Below, in pieces: positions 1 to 7,957 of a stretch of DNA of 56,671 nt; within the stretch, counting starts at the first letter, position 1, and every line of letters begins with the position of its first letter. A model generated the notes under the pieces. It searched no databases and was not told the DNA's origin. It was given only the letters and a program-made list of their open reading frames with translations. The position numbers and the translations under genes are program-made. Origin of the DNA: Tessaracoccus sp. (lineage in GTDB: Bacteria > Actinomycetota > Actinomycetes > Propionibacteriales > Propionibacteriaceae); NCBI RefSeq assembly GCF_016714275.1, contig NZ_JADJNP010000007.1, forward strand, positions 1 through 56,671, read 5' to 3'.

Positions 1-520
1 CCTACGTCGTTGCCACGGAGTACGGCGACAGCCCGATCCACCGTACCGTTCTCGCGTGCACCGCGCCGCTGATCTCGGTGGCCGACGACGCGGGCGTGGC
101 GCAGTACGGCGGCGTCCAGGGTCTACACGTTCCCGGAGGGGCTGGGATCGTCTTCGCTGGGCGCCATCAACCGCGGCAACCCAACGATGGGCGTGACCGG
201 ACGTTCATCGACGCATTCACGGGCGTCAACGCGCTCGGGTCTGCGGTCGCATCCACTGGCGCCACGCTGGTCGGCACCGAAGCCACGTGGCTTCAGTCGA
301 CGCCAACGCGACGGCAGCTGCGAAGGTCGCGGCGATCAGCTCGGTGAGTATCGCCACCCCAGCTGACCGAGTCGGGCGGGCGGCGTCCATGACGGCACCG
401 CAACGGCCGCGCTGATGTTCCTGAACTTCGCCATTGCGGGACGACGCGTCGCACACGGCGGGCTCTGGGACGTTCACCGGCACGACCACGTTCGCGTGGC
501 CTGCCGCGGGAGACAAGTGA
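1..520 (+). pseudogene. Truncated, frameshifted copy of the 211-residue capsid-associated protein
   Basis: This is the left-end copy of the gene that is intact at 52406-53041. The first 120 bases of that gene fall outside this copy, and several indels (for example extra G bases near 119-121 and 146) break the frame. Short matching stretches remain in different frames. The stop codon at 518-520 overlaps the start of the next gene exactly as in the intact copy. It is best treated as a sequencing artefact and not as a decayed gene. Confidence 0.85.
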
Positions 521-714
521 TGTTGCGAACCGTCTATGACGCCGAAGGCCGCGAGCACACCGTCGAGGCCATCGATGCGCGTGAGTATCTCGCGACGGGG
601 CTGTACTTCGCCGAGCCTCCCGCGCCGCCGGTCGAACCGATCGGATCGAAACTCCCGGATCCCGACCCTTCGGCCGAGCCCGACAAGTCAGAAGCCAAAT
701 CGAGAAAGGGTTGA
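520..714 (+). CDS. Small acidic, proline-rich structural-region protein (left copy)
   Basis: A 64-residue protein identical in reading frame to the right-end copy at 53041-53235. The ATG overlaps the stop of the preceding gene in an ATGA-type junction, a sign of translational coupling. The sequence begins MLRTVYDAEGREHTV and has a proline-rich middle (PPAPPVEP) followed by an acidic and then basic tail ending in SRKG. It lies between two capsid-decoration candidates downstream of the capsid gene. I do not recognise a family; a head or fibre accessory role is inferred from position only. Confidence 0.7.
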   Translation: MLRTVYDAEGREHTVEAIDAREYLATGLYFAEPPAPPVEPIGSKLPDPDPSAEPDKSEAKSRKG

Positions 715-734
715 CCCGAAAGGGCTGAATCACC

Positions 735-1172
735 ATGGCTGACAACCTCGCCGCGGTCGCAAATGCCGGCAAGATCCTCGCTGCGGACGACATCGCTGGC
801 GTCCTGTACCCGCGAAGCAAGCTCGTGATCGGCGCGGACGGAACGAACGACGGCGACGTGTCGGCGACGAACCCCACTGCCGACCAAGACGCACGGACCG
901 GCCTCCCGGCGCGCGGTGGGTGAGCAGCGTCTCTGCAAGCGAGCGAGGGATCACCATCCCGGCCGCGAACCTCGCGCGGAGGTAGCCTCGTTCAACGACA
1001 GCACCGGCAACGCTGTACCTGTACCCGTCCGCCGGGGACGGTCACGCCGTCCCTGTTCAGCGTGAAGCTGGCTGCCGGTGAGGCGTTCGCGCTTGGCGAG
1101 GGCGAGTACACGGGAATCATCACCGGATCTGGTCGACGCGACGGTGCCGCGCGTGTCACGGAGATGACCTGA
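735..1172 (+). pseudogene. Frameshifted copy of the 145-residue decoration/fibre protein
   Basis: Left-end copy of the gene intact at 53256-53693. The first 52 or so codons agree, then an extra base in the run near 874-878 throws the frame into a stop at 921-923, and further indels follow. The C-terminal region (SVKLAAGEAFALGEGEYTG in the intact copy) is still recognisable in another frame. Its stop at 1170-1172 overlaps the ATG of the fibre gene. The breakage sits in the error-rich contig end, so the functional version should be taken from the right copy. Confidence 0.85.
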
Positions 1173-2036
1173 TGCAGATCATCCGACGCTTCATTGGCCC
1201 GACGGACACCGCGTACAACAGCGACAGTTGGGGCAGTGCTGCGGCTGACCACCGCTGGGGCTGACAGCCGCGTCGCTGTTCCTGGGCGTCAGCGCGCAAG
1301 CAGCGGACAGCGGAACTGCGGGCGGCGCGGCAGCGTACAGCGCCGGCGGCGACACCGGACGGCGGCGGCGCGTCCCGCGGCAGTGACGCCGGTGCGGGCG
1401 ACATGCCCGGCACCGCGCAAGAGGTGACGGGTGCCAGCCGAGTTCTACGCACCAAAGTCGCCGCACGTCCACGCTCAACGCCGCGGCCGTCGCCGGAACG
1501 ACGACGCTGACCCTGCCGGGGTCCAGCGGCACGCTCGCGCTCACGAGCGACATCCCGTCCCTCTCAGGGTACGAGACGAGCGCGCACGCCTCGTCGACGT
1601 ACCAGACGCTCGCGGGGATGAGCGGGTACCTGACGCCTCGACGGCGGCGGGAGCCGCGGGCGGGGCGCCGCGTCCTACCTCCTGGCCTCGACGGCCGCCT
1701 CCACGTACCTCGGCATCAGCGCTCAGGCGGCCGACAGCGCCCTGCTGGCGGCCACGCGGCCGCGTACTTCCAGACCGCACTGATCTCCGGCACCGACATC
1801 AAGACGATCAACTCCGCGTCGCTGCTCGGTCTGAAACGTGTTGTCGGCGGTAGCGGCGAACACGTTCACGAGCACGCAGACGATCCCGCGACAACGTACC
1901 AACGTCCATCGACAATTCATCGTTCAGCTGGGCTGTCTCTAACGCCTTTTGGCCTGGACCTCAGGTCGCACCGCCGAGGCTTGGGCCGTTTCAACTCAAT
2001 ATTGGAGGAGCGACTTTTAGCAGTGAATGGGACCCG
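1172..2036 (+). pseudogene. N-terminal part of the large fibre protein, frame broken
   Basis: The ATG at 1172 starts MQIIRRFIGPTDTAYNSD, as in the right copy. Frameshifts then scatter the coding sequence across three frames until about 2036. Combining both copies suggests a repetitive shaft of units such as SAQAADSALLGGHAAAYFQ and TSGTAADSSKLGG, the alanine- and glycine-rich pattern common in phage fibre shafts. The segment around 1290-1470 is poor in both copies and its true sequence cannot be recovered here. With the intact 3' part, the whole protein would be roughly 700 residues. Confidence 0.8.
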
Positions 2037-3263
2037 GTGATGTATTTCGGGTACAACGCCGACGGTGCTGTTTCGAGCGAGCCCGCGTTCCGCTGGGTTA
2101 TCGAAGGCAACTACAACACCGGGACCGAACGAGATTTAGAAGCGTATTGGGAATACGTCGATACCGCTGCGAATGTGTGGCGTCCGATTTTCGTGTACCG
2201 CAACAAAGCCACGACCACGACGGGCGGCGAAACATTGGTGCTCAACAACGAGTACCTGTATCTCCAAGGAACGCGCGCGGCTCCGCTGACGTTCACGCTC
2301 AAGCCGAAGAACTCAAACCAGCCGGCGCAGATTTGGGTCCAAGGACTAGGAACCGGAAACAACACGAACCAGTTCCTGAAGATCGCAGGCGGCAGCAGCG
2401 ATTCGAACGCAGCATTCATTCGCTTGGGCGGAAACACCTGCACGACTGGCGAGATGGGCGGCGGCAACTACGCCGAAGGTCTGCTGCAACTCGGTGCTGG
2501 CGCCCCGTCGACGCACACCGCAGGAACTACTGCTGGCACGATTGTGATGCTGGCCGGCGCGACCCCAACCGAGTATTTCCGCCTGCAGTACGACGGCAAG
2601 GTGGTACTGAACAATCCGACAGTCGCGGCCTCGTATCAACTTGATGTCAATGGATCAATTGGCGGGGGGCAGATTTCCGCAGATGTGCTGGCGGCCGGTG
2701 GATTTAGGTTCAAAGGGCACACGACGAAGGGGATGTATCTCCAAACGACGAACCTCGGTGCGGGCAGCAATGTGCTGGTGCTTCAGTCGGCAAACGGAAT
2801 TGATGTTGGGATCGGTGGCGGACAGATCAGGGTCAAGTCAAGCGTCGGGTTCGGGTTTGCGTCAGGCGGCCCGGATGACTCCGTCGGCGACACGCTGCTC
2901 TACCGTGACGCCGCCGGCACCCTCGCCCAGCGCAACGGCGCGAATGCGCAGACGCTGCGGGTGTACCGTGGATGGACTGACGGCTCGAACAGTTCCCGAG
3001 TTGAAATCGGATGGAACTCGACGACGGCCCTGTTCAATACGGTAGGGATAGGGACCGGAAGCAAGGGAAATGTCGCGTTCGGGACGGCCGCATTGGCGAC
3101 GAGTGCAACCGTGGGCTACATCATGGTTCCTGGGTGCGCCGGAACCGCTACTGGAGTTCCTGCCGACATCCCGACGGGGCAGTACCCGGTCGTGTACGAC
3201 ACCACAAACAAGAAGATCGGCGTCTACGACGGCGGGTGGATCTGGACTGCGGCGCTTACTTGA
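2037..3263 (+). CDS. Fibre protein, uninterrupted C-terminal 408 residues
   Basis: An open frame of 408 codons that is the 3' continuation of the fibre gene beginning at 1172; its first ATG is probably internal. Seen are serine-, threonine- and glycine-rich beta-type sequence, a NVGIGTGSKGNVAFGTAALA stretch typical of fibre heads, and a C-terminal end with YDTTNKKIGVYDGGW, a pattern frequent at phage fibre tips. No intramolecular chaperone or transmembrane segment is visible. In the circular map the gene lies between capsid/cement genes and head-tail connectors, so it may be a head fibre and not a tail fibre. Its GC content is visibly lower than that of its neighbours, suggesting exchange. 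Confidence 0.75.
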   Translation: MMYFGYNADGAVSSEPAFRWVIEGNYNTGTERDLEAYWEYVDTAANVWRPIFVYRNKATTTTGGETLVLNNEYLYLQGTRAAPLTFTLKPKNSNQPAQIWVQGLGTGNNTNQFLKIAGGSSDSNAAFIRLGGNTCTTGEMGGGNYAEGLLQLGAGAPSTHTAGTTAGTIVMLAGATPTEYFRLQYDGKVVLNNPTVAASYQLDVNGSIGGGQISADVLAAGGFRFKGHTTKGMYLQTTNLGAGSNVLVLQSANGIDVGIGGGQIRVKSSVGFGFASGGPDDSVGDTLLYRDAAGTLAQRNGANAQTLRVYRGWTDGSNSSRVEIGWNSTTALFNTVGIGTGSKGNVAFGTAALATSATVGYIMVPGCAGTATGVPADIPTGQYPVVYDTTNKKIGVYDGGWIWTAALT

Positions 3264-3960
3264 TATGAGTCCACGTCCTGCCACTCTTGATGTGCCAAAT
3301 CGTCGGCCCGGTGACGCCGAAACGCTCGCCGATTTCTCTGCACGTCATCGATTTGAGCATAACGCGAATCTCGCGAACGTCGGATTCGGTGAGGATGTGG
3401 CGGCCCATGCGCTTCATGGACATGTCGGGGCGTGGAACGTGGCGCCAGTGGTTGCCCTGGACGATCTCGTCGATCATTTTCGTGCTAATTCCAAATTCAA
3501 CGGCGATGTCGCGGCGATACTCGCGTGCGGCGATCTTCCGAAGAATCTCCGCAACCTGCTCCTCGTTCAGCTTTGCCGCGCTCGCGTTGCTTCCGGCGTA
3601 TCGGCGATGAAGACCAGTGCGGTATGCATGCGCGATGTTCTCAGAGCGTGTCACCCATTCCAGGTTTTCCGCACGGTTATCGATCTTGTTTCCGTTCTTG
3701 TGGTTGCCTTGGTGCAATTCAGTAGGAGCGGGGCCGATGAACGATTCAAGAACCGCTCTGTGCACACACATAGCCTTCTGCGTCGTCCCCTTACGGACTG
3801 GCGCAAAGACGAGGTAGTTGTAATTCGTCATCCTCGGAAGCAGGAGGCGGTCCGTCTTGCATCTTGGGCTACCGGCGTCGCGTTTCACGCGGCCCATGTT
3901 GCTGACAGAGTAATAGCCTTCCCATCCAAGCACCGGCTTCCAAATCTCGACCATTGCCAT
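3256..3960 (-). CDS. NUMOD4-HNH homing endonuclease
   Basis: A 234-residue protein on the strand opposite to the late operon. Residues 5-24 (EIWKPVLGWEGYYSVSNMGR) are a NUMOD4 motif. The HNH_3 core follows with His67 (VHRAV), NHKNGNKIDN at 86-95 and NLEWVT at 99-104. The C-terminal half has two helix-turn-helix-like segments (RRDIAVEFGISTKMIDEIVQG and CREIGERFGVTGPTIWHIKSG). Known members cut DNA at specific sites and spread themselves into cutting-resistant loci. Its stop overlaps the stop of the fibre gene by a few bases, so it ends exactly at that gene's 3' edge. GC content is lower than nearby genes, in line with recent transfer. Confidence 0.88.
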   Translation of the reverse strand: MAMVEIWKPVLGWEGYYSVSNMGRVKRDAGSPRCKTDRLLLPRMTNYNYLVFAPVRKGTTQKAMCVHRAVLESFIGPAPTELHQGNHKNGNKIDNRAENLEWVTRSENIAHAYRTGLHRRYAGSNASAAKLNEEQVAEILRKIAAREYRRDIAVEFGISTKMIDEIVQGNHWRHVPRPDMSMKRMGRHILTESDVREIRVMLKSMTCREIGERFGVTGPTIWHIKSGRTWTHIK

Positions 3961-3998
3961 ATCCGATAAATGTCTGATGGGCCTAATTATACCGAGCC

Positions 3999-4166
3999 AT
4001 GAACGACAAAACCATCACCCTCACGCTGTCCCTGCAAGACGTGAACGTCATCCTCGCGGGCCTCTTGGAGTTGCCCGCGAAGGTGAGCCTCGAAGTCATC
4101 GGCCGCGTGAAGCAGCAGGGCGACGAACAGATGCAAGAGACGCAACCGGAGGAATCCCATGGCTGA
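3999..4166 (+). CDS. Small phage protein (55 residues)
   Basis: An ATG at 3999 opens a 55-codon frame starting MNDKTITLTLSLQDVNVIL and ending EESHG. It contains the segment NVILAGLLELPAKVS followed by a polar, glutamine-rich tail. Short proteins with this pattern are common in phage structural operons, but their function is unknown to me. The stop overlaps the start of the next gene by eight bases, indicating coupled translation. The right-end copy (about 56521-56671) has lost this ATG through an indel near the contig end. Confidence 0.75.
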   Translation: MNDKTITLTLSLQDVNVILAGLLELPAKVSLEVIGRVKQQGDEQMQETQPEESHG

Positions 4167-4518
4167 CTACACCATCACAATCGACGACGCCGACGTGCCG
4201 GGCCTGACCTGGGCGCTGGAGCGGTACAACGCGAGTTTGCCGGCCGAGGTCGGAGACCCGGAAAAGCCCGGAAAGATGATCGCGAATCCTGCGCTGCTCG
4301 CCGACGAGGCCGCCTACGTGCAGCACGTCATGTCGAACGCCGCGCAGTCGTACATCGTGCAGCAAGGCGGCGACCTCGCCGACAAGGTACGCACGCTCAA
4401 GCCGAAGAACGTCGCGACGTTGAAGGCGGCCATCGAAGCGGCGGTCGCGGTGGATGTCGCGGAGAAAGCGGCGGCGGTGGAGGCGGCTGCCGTCGGGGCG
4501 GTGAGGGTCGGGCCGTAA
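4159..4518 (+). CDS. Hypothetical structural-region protein
   Basis: A 119-residue protein beginning MADYTITIDDADVPGL, preceded by a good ribosome site (GGAGG at 4148-4152). The N-terminal third resembles a small beta-type domain; the C-terminal 50 residues are alanine/valine/glutamate rich and probably helical (VAEKAAAVEAAAV). It follows the 55-residue protein with overlap and precedes the nine-residue-repeat protein. Position between the fibre gene and the head connectors suggests a structural or assembly role, but no family is recognised. Confidence 0.72.
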   Translation: MADYTITIDDADVPGLTWALERYNASLPAEVGDPEKPGKMIANPALLADEAAYVQHVMSNAAQSYIVQQGGDLADKVRTLKPKNVATLKAAIEAAVAVDVAEKAAAVEAAAVGAVRVGP

Positions 4519-4539
4519 TCGGACTGGCACGAGGCGAAG

Positions 4540-4743
4540 ATGCTCGCGTTCTGGATTCCGATCTTTTTCAGCGGCAGCGTTCCGTACTTTCGTCCGCAGG
4601 TACTCATCGCAGTTGCGGCTGAAGATCGACTGGCGCTGGTGACCATCGAATCGCGGGTTGTGCCCGTTCCAGCGGATGTCAGGACGGCATCGGTCCCGCA
4701 GTATCAGCGCACGACCGTCGTAGGTCCCGAATCTCAGGCATAG
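4540..4743 (+). CDS. Small protein with a nine-residue periodic repeat
   Basis: A 67-residue protein preceded by a purine-rich stretch (GAGGCGAAG) and followed at once by the ribosome site of the next gene. After a hydrophobic N-terminus (MLAFWIPIFFSGS) the chain repeats every nine residues with Arg and Val in register: AAEDRLALV, TIESRVVPV, PADVRTASV, PQYQRTTVV, then a partial GPESQ. Such periodicity suggests stacked short beta strands. Similar Arg/Val-repeat proteins are, to my knowledge, found next to the kind of gene that lies downstream here. Function unknown; a fibre, plug or decoration role is inferred. Confidence 0.65.
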   Translation: MLAFWIPIFFSGSVPYFRPQVLIAVAAEDRLALVTIESRVVPVPADVRTASVPQYQRTTVVGPESQA

Positions 4744-4751
4744 GAAGAGTC

Positions 4752-5039
4752 ATGTCGACCCTAGCAACCTACGTGCACGACCCGAACGCGAACATCGACT
4801 ACGGATTCGACTGGTCGGATTGGCTCGTCGACGGCGATCTGATTTCGGCCAGTTCGTGGTCAATCGACCCTACCGGACCGACCCTGAGTAACGACACCAT
4901 CGACGACACACAGAAGCTGACCAGGTGCTTCGTCGCGGGCGGCGACGCGGGAACCAGGTACGTTCTCTCGAATCACATCTTCACCGATGCCGGCCGGGAG
5001 GATGACCGGTCCATCACCTTGAAGTGCAGGGAGCGATGA
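4752..5039 (+). CDS. Phage protein with DWSDWL motif
   Basis: A 95-residue protein with a clear upstream AGGAAGAG site. The sequence has VHDPNANIDYGFDWSDWL near residues 8-25, then GDLISASSWSIDPTGPTLS and FTDAGREDDRSITLKC near the end. This layout is typical of a small beta-sandwich protein encoded just before head-tail connector genes in many siphoviruses. Its role is uncharacterised; a neck or virion surface component is inferred from context. The stop is one base before the start of the next gene. Confidence 0.78.
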   Translation: MSTLATYVHDPNANIDYGFDWSDWLVDGDLISASSWSIDPTGPTLSNDTIDDTQKLTRCFVAGGDAGTRYVLSNHIFTDAGREDDRSITLKCRER

Positions 5040-5040
5040 C

Positions 5041-5592
5041 ATGGCGCTGATTGTCGAGGACGGAACCTTGGTCGCGTCCGCGAACAGCTACGCTACGGTC
5101 GCCCAAGCCGACGACTACCTGGAGGCGCGGGCTCGTGACTCCGCCTGGGCCTCGCTGGACGACGACGTCAAAGAGGGATACCTGATCCAGGCGACCGACT
5201 ACATGGTGCAGCGGTACCACGCCTCCTGGAAGGGCGTGCGCCGGTCCGCCGCCCAGGCGCTCGACTGGCCACGCGCCTACGTCGACTACGAGCCGGTCTA
5301 CCAGTCGACGGGCGTCGTCGCCGACCCGGTGACGGGCGGCTTCTGGCTGCCCGCGGACGAAGTTCCCGGCCGGGTTATTCACGCCTGCATCGAGCTCGCC
5401 GTGCGCGCAGTCTCCGGGGCTCTGGCGCCCGATCTCGCGGCGCAGAAGAAGCGCGTGCAGGTCGGCCCCATCGAGGTCGAGTACGCTGCGGCCGCGCGCG
5501 AGTCGAAGGCGTTCCAGGCCGTCGAGCAGCTGCTCGCTCCGCTCCTCGAGAACGGCGGATCATCGTCCATGCTGACGGTGCTGCGCGCATGA
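5041..5592 (+). CDS. Head-tail connector, DnaT-like family
   Basis: A 183-residue protein beginning MALIVEDGTLVASANSYATV, with the helix-rich pattern ADDYLEARARDSAW...KEGYLIQATDYM, ALDWPR and a helical C-terminus. This is the family often labelled putative DnaT-like ssDNA-binding protein; structures of related phage proteins show a helical head-tail adaptor below the portal. The location, just before the stopper, tail completion and terminator candidates, supports the adaptor role over DNA binding. The stop overlaps the next start (ATGA). Confidence 0.82.
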   Translation: MALIVEDGTLVASANSYATVAQADDYLEARARDSAWASLDDDVKEGYLIQATDYMVQRYHASWKGVRRSAAQALDWPRAYVDYEPVYQSTGVVADPVTGGFWLPADEVPGRVIHACIELAVRAVSGALAPDLAAQKKRVQVGPIEVEYAAAARESKAFQAVEQLLAPLLENGGSSSMLTVLRA

Positions 5593-5969
5593 GCCTCTAC
5601 GACGAACTGGCGGCGACGGTCGTCGACCTCCTGGCCGACGATGACATTGCCGGCGAGATCACGCTGACGCGGCCGTCGAGCGAGCCGTCGACCTACGACG
5701 CCTCGATTGGCTCGGCGACGCCGGTCGACCCGATCACGTACACCGGGGGGCGTGCCGTGGTCGCCAAGTACCGGACGCGCGACATCGACGGCACGCGCAT
5801 CCAGCGTGGCGATCGCATGGTGATCCTGAGCACGAGCGGGATCGTCCAGCCCATGACCGGCGACACGATCACGATCGACGGCGAGACGTTGACCGTCGTG
5901 GACGTGGACGTCGTCAAGCCCGGCCCAGGTCAGGTCGCTGTCGCCTACATCGCTCAGGTGAGGGTGTGA
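5589..5969 (+). CDS. Head closure (stopper-like) protein
   Basis: A 126-residue protein of mostly beta character: GEITLTRPSSEPSTYDASIG, a central VVAKYRTRDIDGTRIQRGD and a C-terminal GDTITIDGETLTVVDVDVV. Small beta-barrel proteins of this size with an IQRGD...TPxxGD-type pattern are head-completion/stopper proteins in siphoviruses. It is coupled to both neighbours by overlapping start and stop codons. The family assignment is from pattern and position, not from an alignment. Confidence 0.75.
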   Translation: MSLYDELAATVVDLLADDDIAGEITLTRPSSEPSTYDASIGSATPVDPITYTGGRAVVAKYRTRDIDGTRIQRGDRMVILSTSGIVQPMTGDTITIDGETLTVVDVDVVKPGPGQVAVAYIAQVRV

Positions 5970-6409
5970 TGGCGTTTGCAGAAGACCTCAAGCGGGCGTG
6001 CGACGCGACCAAGGGCCGAGCCGAGGACGTGGTGCGTCGATCCGCGATCGCCATGCAGAAGTCGATGATTCTGAAGACCCCGGTTGACTCCGGGCGCATG
6101 CGCGCGAACTTCCAGTGCGGACTGGGCGACATCAACCGACGCAACGGCTACCTTCCAGGCTCGGACGCGCTCTCGCGCACCGCCGAGGCGCTGCTCAACT
6201 GGAAGCCCGGCCAGGACATTTACCTGACCAACTCGGTGCCCTACGCCAAGGTCGTGGAGTTCGGGCTGTACGGCAAGCCTCCGGGCAGCGCGAACGGTCC
6301 CAAGACCGTGGGCGGCTACTCGAAGCAGGCGCCCGCCGGCTTCGCACGCCTGACCGCGCAGGACTTCTCGAACCTGCTGCACGGCGCCATTCAGGGGCTG
6401 CGGACGTGA
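5969..6409 (+). CDS. HK97 gp10-like tail-completion/neck protein
   Basis: A 146-residue protein; the ATG at 5969 shares bases with the previous stop (a GTG at 5966 is an alternative). The N-terminal helix (EDLKRACDATKGRAEDVVR) is followed by LKTPVDSGRMRANFQ and the hallmark IYLTNSVPYAKVVEFGLYG. This PVDSGxLR...NxxPYAxxxEfG pattern is characteristic of HK97 gp10-family proteins that sit at the head-tail interface. It precedes the tail terminator, the usual order. Confidence in the family is high; the exact position in the neck is inferred. Confidence 0.85.
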   Translation: MAFAEDLKRACDATKGRAEDVVRRSAIAMQKSMILKTPVDSGRMRANFQCGLGDINRRNGYLPGSDALSRTAEALLNWKPGQDIYLTNSVPYAKVVEFGLYGKPPGSANGPKTVGGYSKQAPAGFARLTAQDFSNLLHGAIQGLRT

Positions 6410-6810
6410 GCATTGCCACGATCCGCGCCGCGCTGGAGTCGCGTCTCAACGGCATGGCCTCGCCGTTGCCCAGCGCATGGGAAAACGTCTCCTACACGCC
6501 AATAACGGGCGTGCCGTGGCAGCGCGTGAACCTGCTCGTGAACGATCCCGTGGACTACGCCGTCAGCTCCGACGTGGTCGAGCAGCGCGGAATCCTGCAG
6601 GTCACGCTGTACTTCCCGGCGGGCGCCGGAAGCGCAGCTGCCGCCGCGCGCGCGCAGGCCATCGCCGATCGCTTCGCCCCTGTCCAAACCCTCATCAGTG
6701 GCGCGACCAAGGTCGAGATCTTGCGCACCGCCCACATCGCGGGCGGCCAGGTGGTCGACGAGTGGTGGTGCGTGCCCATCTCGATCTACTGGCGGTCCTT
6801 CACCGCCTGA
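6406..6810 (+). CDS. Tail terminator protein (DUF4128-like)
   Basis: A 134-residue protein starting with GTG at 6406, inside the preceding stop. It starts SIATIRAALESRLNGM, followed by AWENVSYTPITGVPWQRVNLL and GILQVTLYFPAGAGS, and ends WWCVPISIYWRSF. The short N-terminal helix, PWxRxxLL segment and central G-x-L-Q-V-x-L-x-x-P strand match tail-terminator proteins, which cap the tail tube at the head-proximal end. The position between the gp10-like gene and the tube protein fits. A terminator hairpin follows. Confidence 0.83.
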   Translation: MSIATIRAALESRLNGMASPLPSAWENVSYTPITGVPWQRVNLLVNDPVDYAVSSDVVEQRGILQVTLYFPAGAGSAAAAARAQAIADRFAPVQTLISGATKVEILRTAHIAGGQVVDEWWCVPISIYWRSFTA

Positions 6811-6847
6811 CCCAATCCTCAACCCCGCCCGCGAGGGCACCTCCAAG

Positions 6848-6869
6848 AACCCGCCGCTGGCGGGTTTTT
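6848..6869 (+). terminator. Intrinsic terminator between tail terminator and tail tube genes
   Basis: An eight-base-pair stem (AACCCGCC pairing with GGCGGGTT) with a three-base loop, running into TTTTTC. It ends just before the ribosome site of the tail tube gene. It may partly uncouple connector from tube expression, or mark the 3' end of a processed transcript under late antitermination. Confidence 0.75.
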
Positions 6870-6887
6870 CATTCCAGGAGAACTGCC

Positions 6888-7532
6888 ATGCCTGCTGTGC
6901 CCACCGGAACCCTGTTCTACGTCGTGAGTTCGTTCGGCTCCCCGCTGACCGTCACCGCGGTCTCCAACGCCTCCGAAGCTGTCGTGTCCTGCACTGCGCA
7001 CGGCTACAACAACGGCGACGTGGTCGAGATCACGAGTGGATGGGGTCTGCTCAACAAGCGTGTCTTCGAGGTCTCCGACAAGACCACGGACACCTTCAAG
7101 CTCAAGGGCATGGATACGTCCAGCACCGATCGGTTTCCGCCCGGCACGGGAACCGGCACGGTGCGAGAGATCTCGGCCTGGACGCAGCTCTCGAAGGTCA
7201 TGAACCCGCAAAGCCAGGGCGGCGGGCCGAAGACGTCCAAGTACAAGTTCACCGAAAGCGACGTGGAGTACTCGATCAACGACGGCTTCGAGGCGACCTC
7301 GATGACGCTCGAGTTCGACGACGACGACACGACGGCCGGGTACACCGCTCTGCGCACTGGAACGGACAGCCAGAACAACAACGTCCTGAAGATGCTGATG
7401 CGCAGCGGCTCGCGGGTCTACCTGCCCTGCACGTTCGCGCTCAACGACGTGCCGCGGCTGCAGGACGGGCAGATCAACCGGATCTCGGCCCAGTTCGCGG
7501 GCAACAATCGGCACACGCGCTACTCGGCGTGA
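6888..7532 (+). CDS. Major tail tube protein
   Basis: A 214-residue protein with a strong ribosome site (AGGAG at 6876-6880). It begins MPAVPTGTLFYVVSSFGSP, has a beta-rich body (TAHGYNNGDVVEITSGWG, TFKLKGMDTSSTDRFPPG) and the SQFxG-like C-terminus INRISAQFAGNNR, which matches the usual tube-protein ending. Size and position between terminator and chaperones are as expected. It would form the hexameric rings of the tail tube. Flanking hairpins on both sides suggest its own transcript level is tuned, as usual for an abundant virion protein. Confidence 0.88.
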   Translation: MPAVPTGTLFYVVSSFGSPLTVTAVSNASEAVVSCTAHGYNNGDVVEITSGWGLLNKRVFEVSDKTTDTFKLKGMDTSSTDRFPPGTGTGTVREISAWTQLSKVMNPQSQGGGPKTSKYKFTESDVEYSINDGFEATSMTLEFDDDDTTAGYTALRTGTDSQNNNVLKMLMRSGSRVYLPCTFALNDVPRLQDGQINRISAQFAGNNRHTRYSA

Positions 7533-7587
7533 TCGCCCTCCTGGCCGTCGCCGCGCTCATCGCGTGGTGGCGGCCACTTCGATTTCC

Positions 7588-7620
7588 GCCCACGGGTCGC
7601 TCCCGAGCATGGGCCTTTTT
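7588..7620 (+). terminator. Probable terminator after the tail tube gene
   Basis: An imperfect hairpin formed by GCCCACGGG and CCCGAGCATGGGC (a GCCCA/TGGGC outer arm and a CGGG/CCCG inner arm), followed by CCTTTTT. It lies in the 113-base gap between the tube gene and the chaperone gene, a frequent place for attenuation that lowers chaperone relative to tube expression. Confidence 0.55.
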
Positions 7621-7645
7621 CCAAGAGCACAAGGACAACCCATTC

Positions 7646-7957
7646 ATGGCCAAGATCACCCTCGCCGTCGCGCCGACGTTCAAGCTCGACGTGTCCATCC
7701 CCGTCATCGGTGAGCGCAACGTCACCGTGGGCTTCACCTTCAAGGGTCGCAGCAAGACCCAGTTCAACGAGTACATGCAGGCCATGCGCGGAATGGCCGA
7801 CCCGGACGCGATGATGGAAACCGTGTGCGGCTGGGATCAGGAGCACGAGTTCAACCGCGACAACATGGTGCTGTTCCTCGAATCGCACCCGCTCGCGGCC
7901 GAGGCCGTCCTGAGCCGCTACATGAAGGAGTACCTGGGCGCACGGCTGGGAAACTGA
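7646..7957 (+). CDS. Tail assembly chaperone (G-like)
   Basis: A 103-residue protein beginning MAKITLAVAPTFKLDVSIPV, with TFKGRSKTQFNEYM and a helical C-terminal half, in the style of the TAC_13-type tail assembly chaperones. Lambda gpG homologues bind and maintain the tape measure before tube assembly. The frame stops at 7955-7957 immediately after a slippery heptamer (7948-7954), and the -1 frame continues without a stop into the next 96 codons. A fraction of ribosomes should therefore make a longer G-T type fusion of about 199 residues. Confidence 0.85.
   Translation: MAKITLAVAPTFKLDVSIPVIGERNVTVGFTFKGRSKTQFNEYMQAMRGMADPDAMMETVCGWDQEHEFNRDNMVLFLESHPLAAEAVLSRYMKEYLGARLGN
7948..7954 (+). 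promoter_or_regulatory. Programmed -1 ribosomal frameshift site
   Basis: The heptamer GGGAAAC fits X-XXY-YYZ read in the chaperone frame (CTG GGA AAC followed directly by TGA). Slipping back one base re-pairs both tRNAs as GGG AAA and the ribosome goes on with CTG AAG GAG into the downstream DUF1799-like frame. The same arrangement between tail tube and tape measure genes is conserved in long-tailed phages. Confidence 0.85.

Larger units (their letters stand above)
1..4144. repeat. Left copy of the terminal direct repeat (contig overlap)
   Basis: These bases match 52527-56671 along their whole length, so the contig ends overlap by about 4.14 kb. The two copies differ by many single-base insertions, deletions and substitutions. 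In this copy the errors lie mainly in the first 2 kb; from about 2037 onward long reading frames are intact. The other copy shows the mirror pattern, good near its inner edge and poor near the contig end. That pattern suggests uncorrected contig ends rather than two diverged biological repeats. Unique genome length is then about 52,526 bases. Confidence 0.93.

Noticed and set aside
1..4144. Two true diverged 4-kb repeats with decayed genes
   Set aside because: Errors are indels with no coding bias, and increase towards both contig ends, which fits assembly error.
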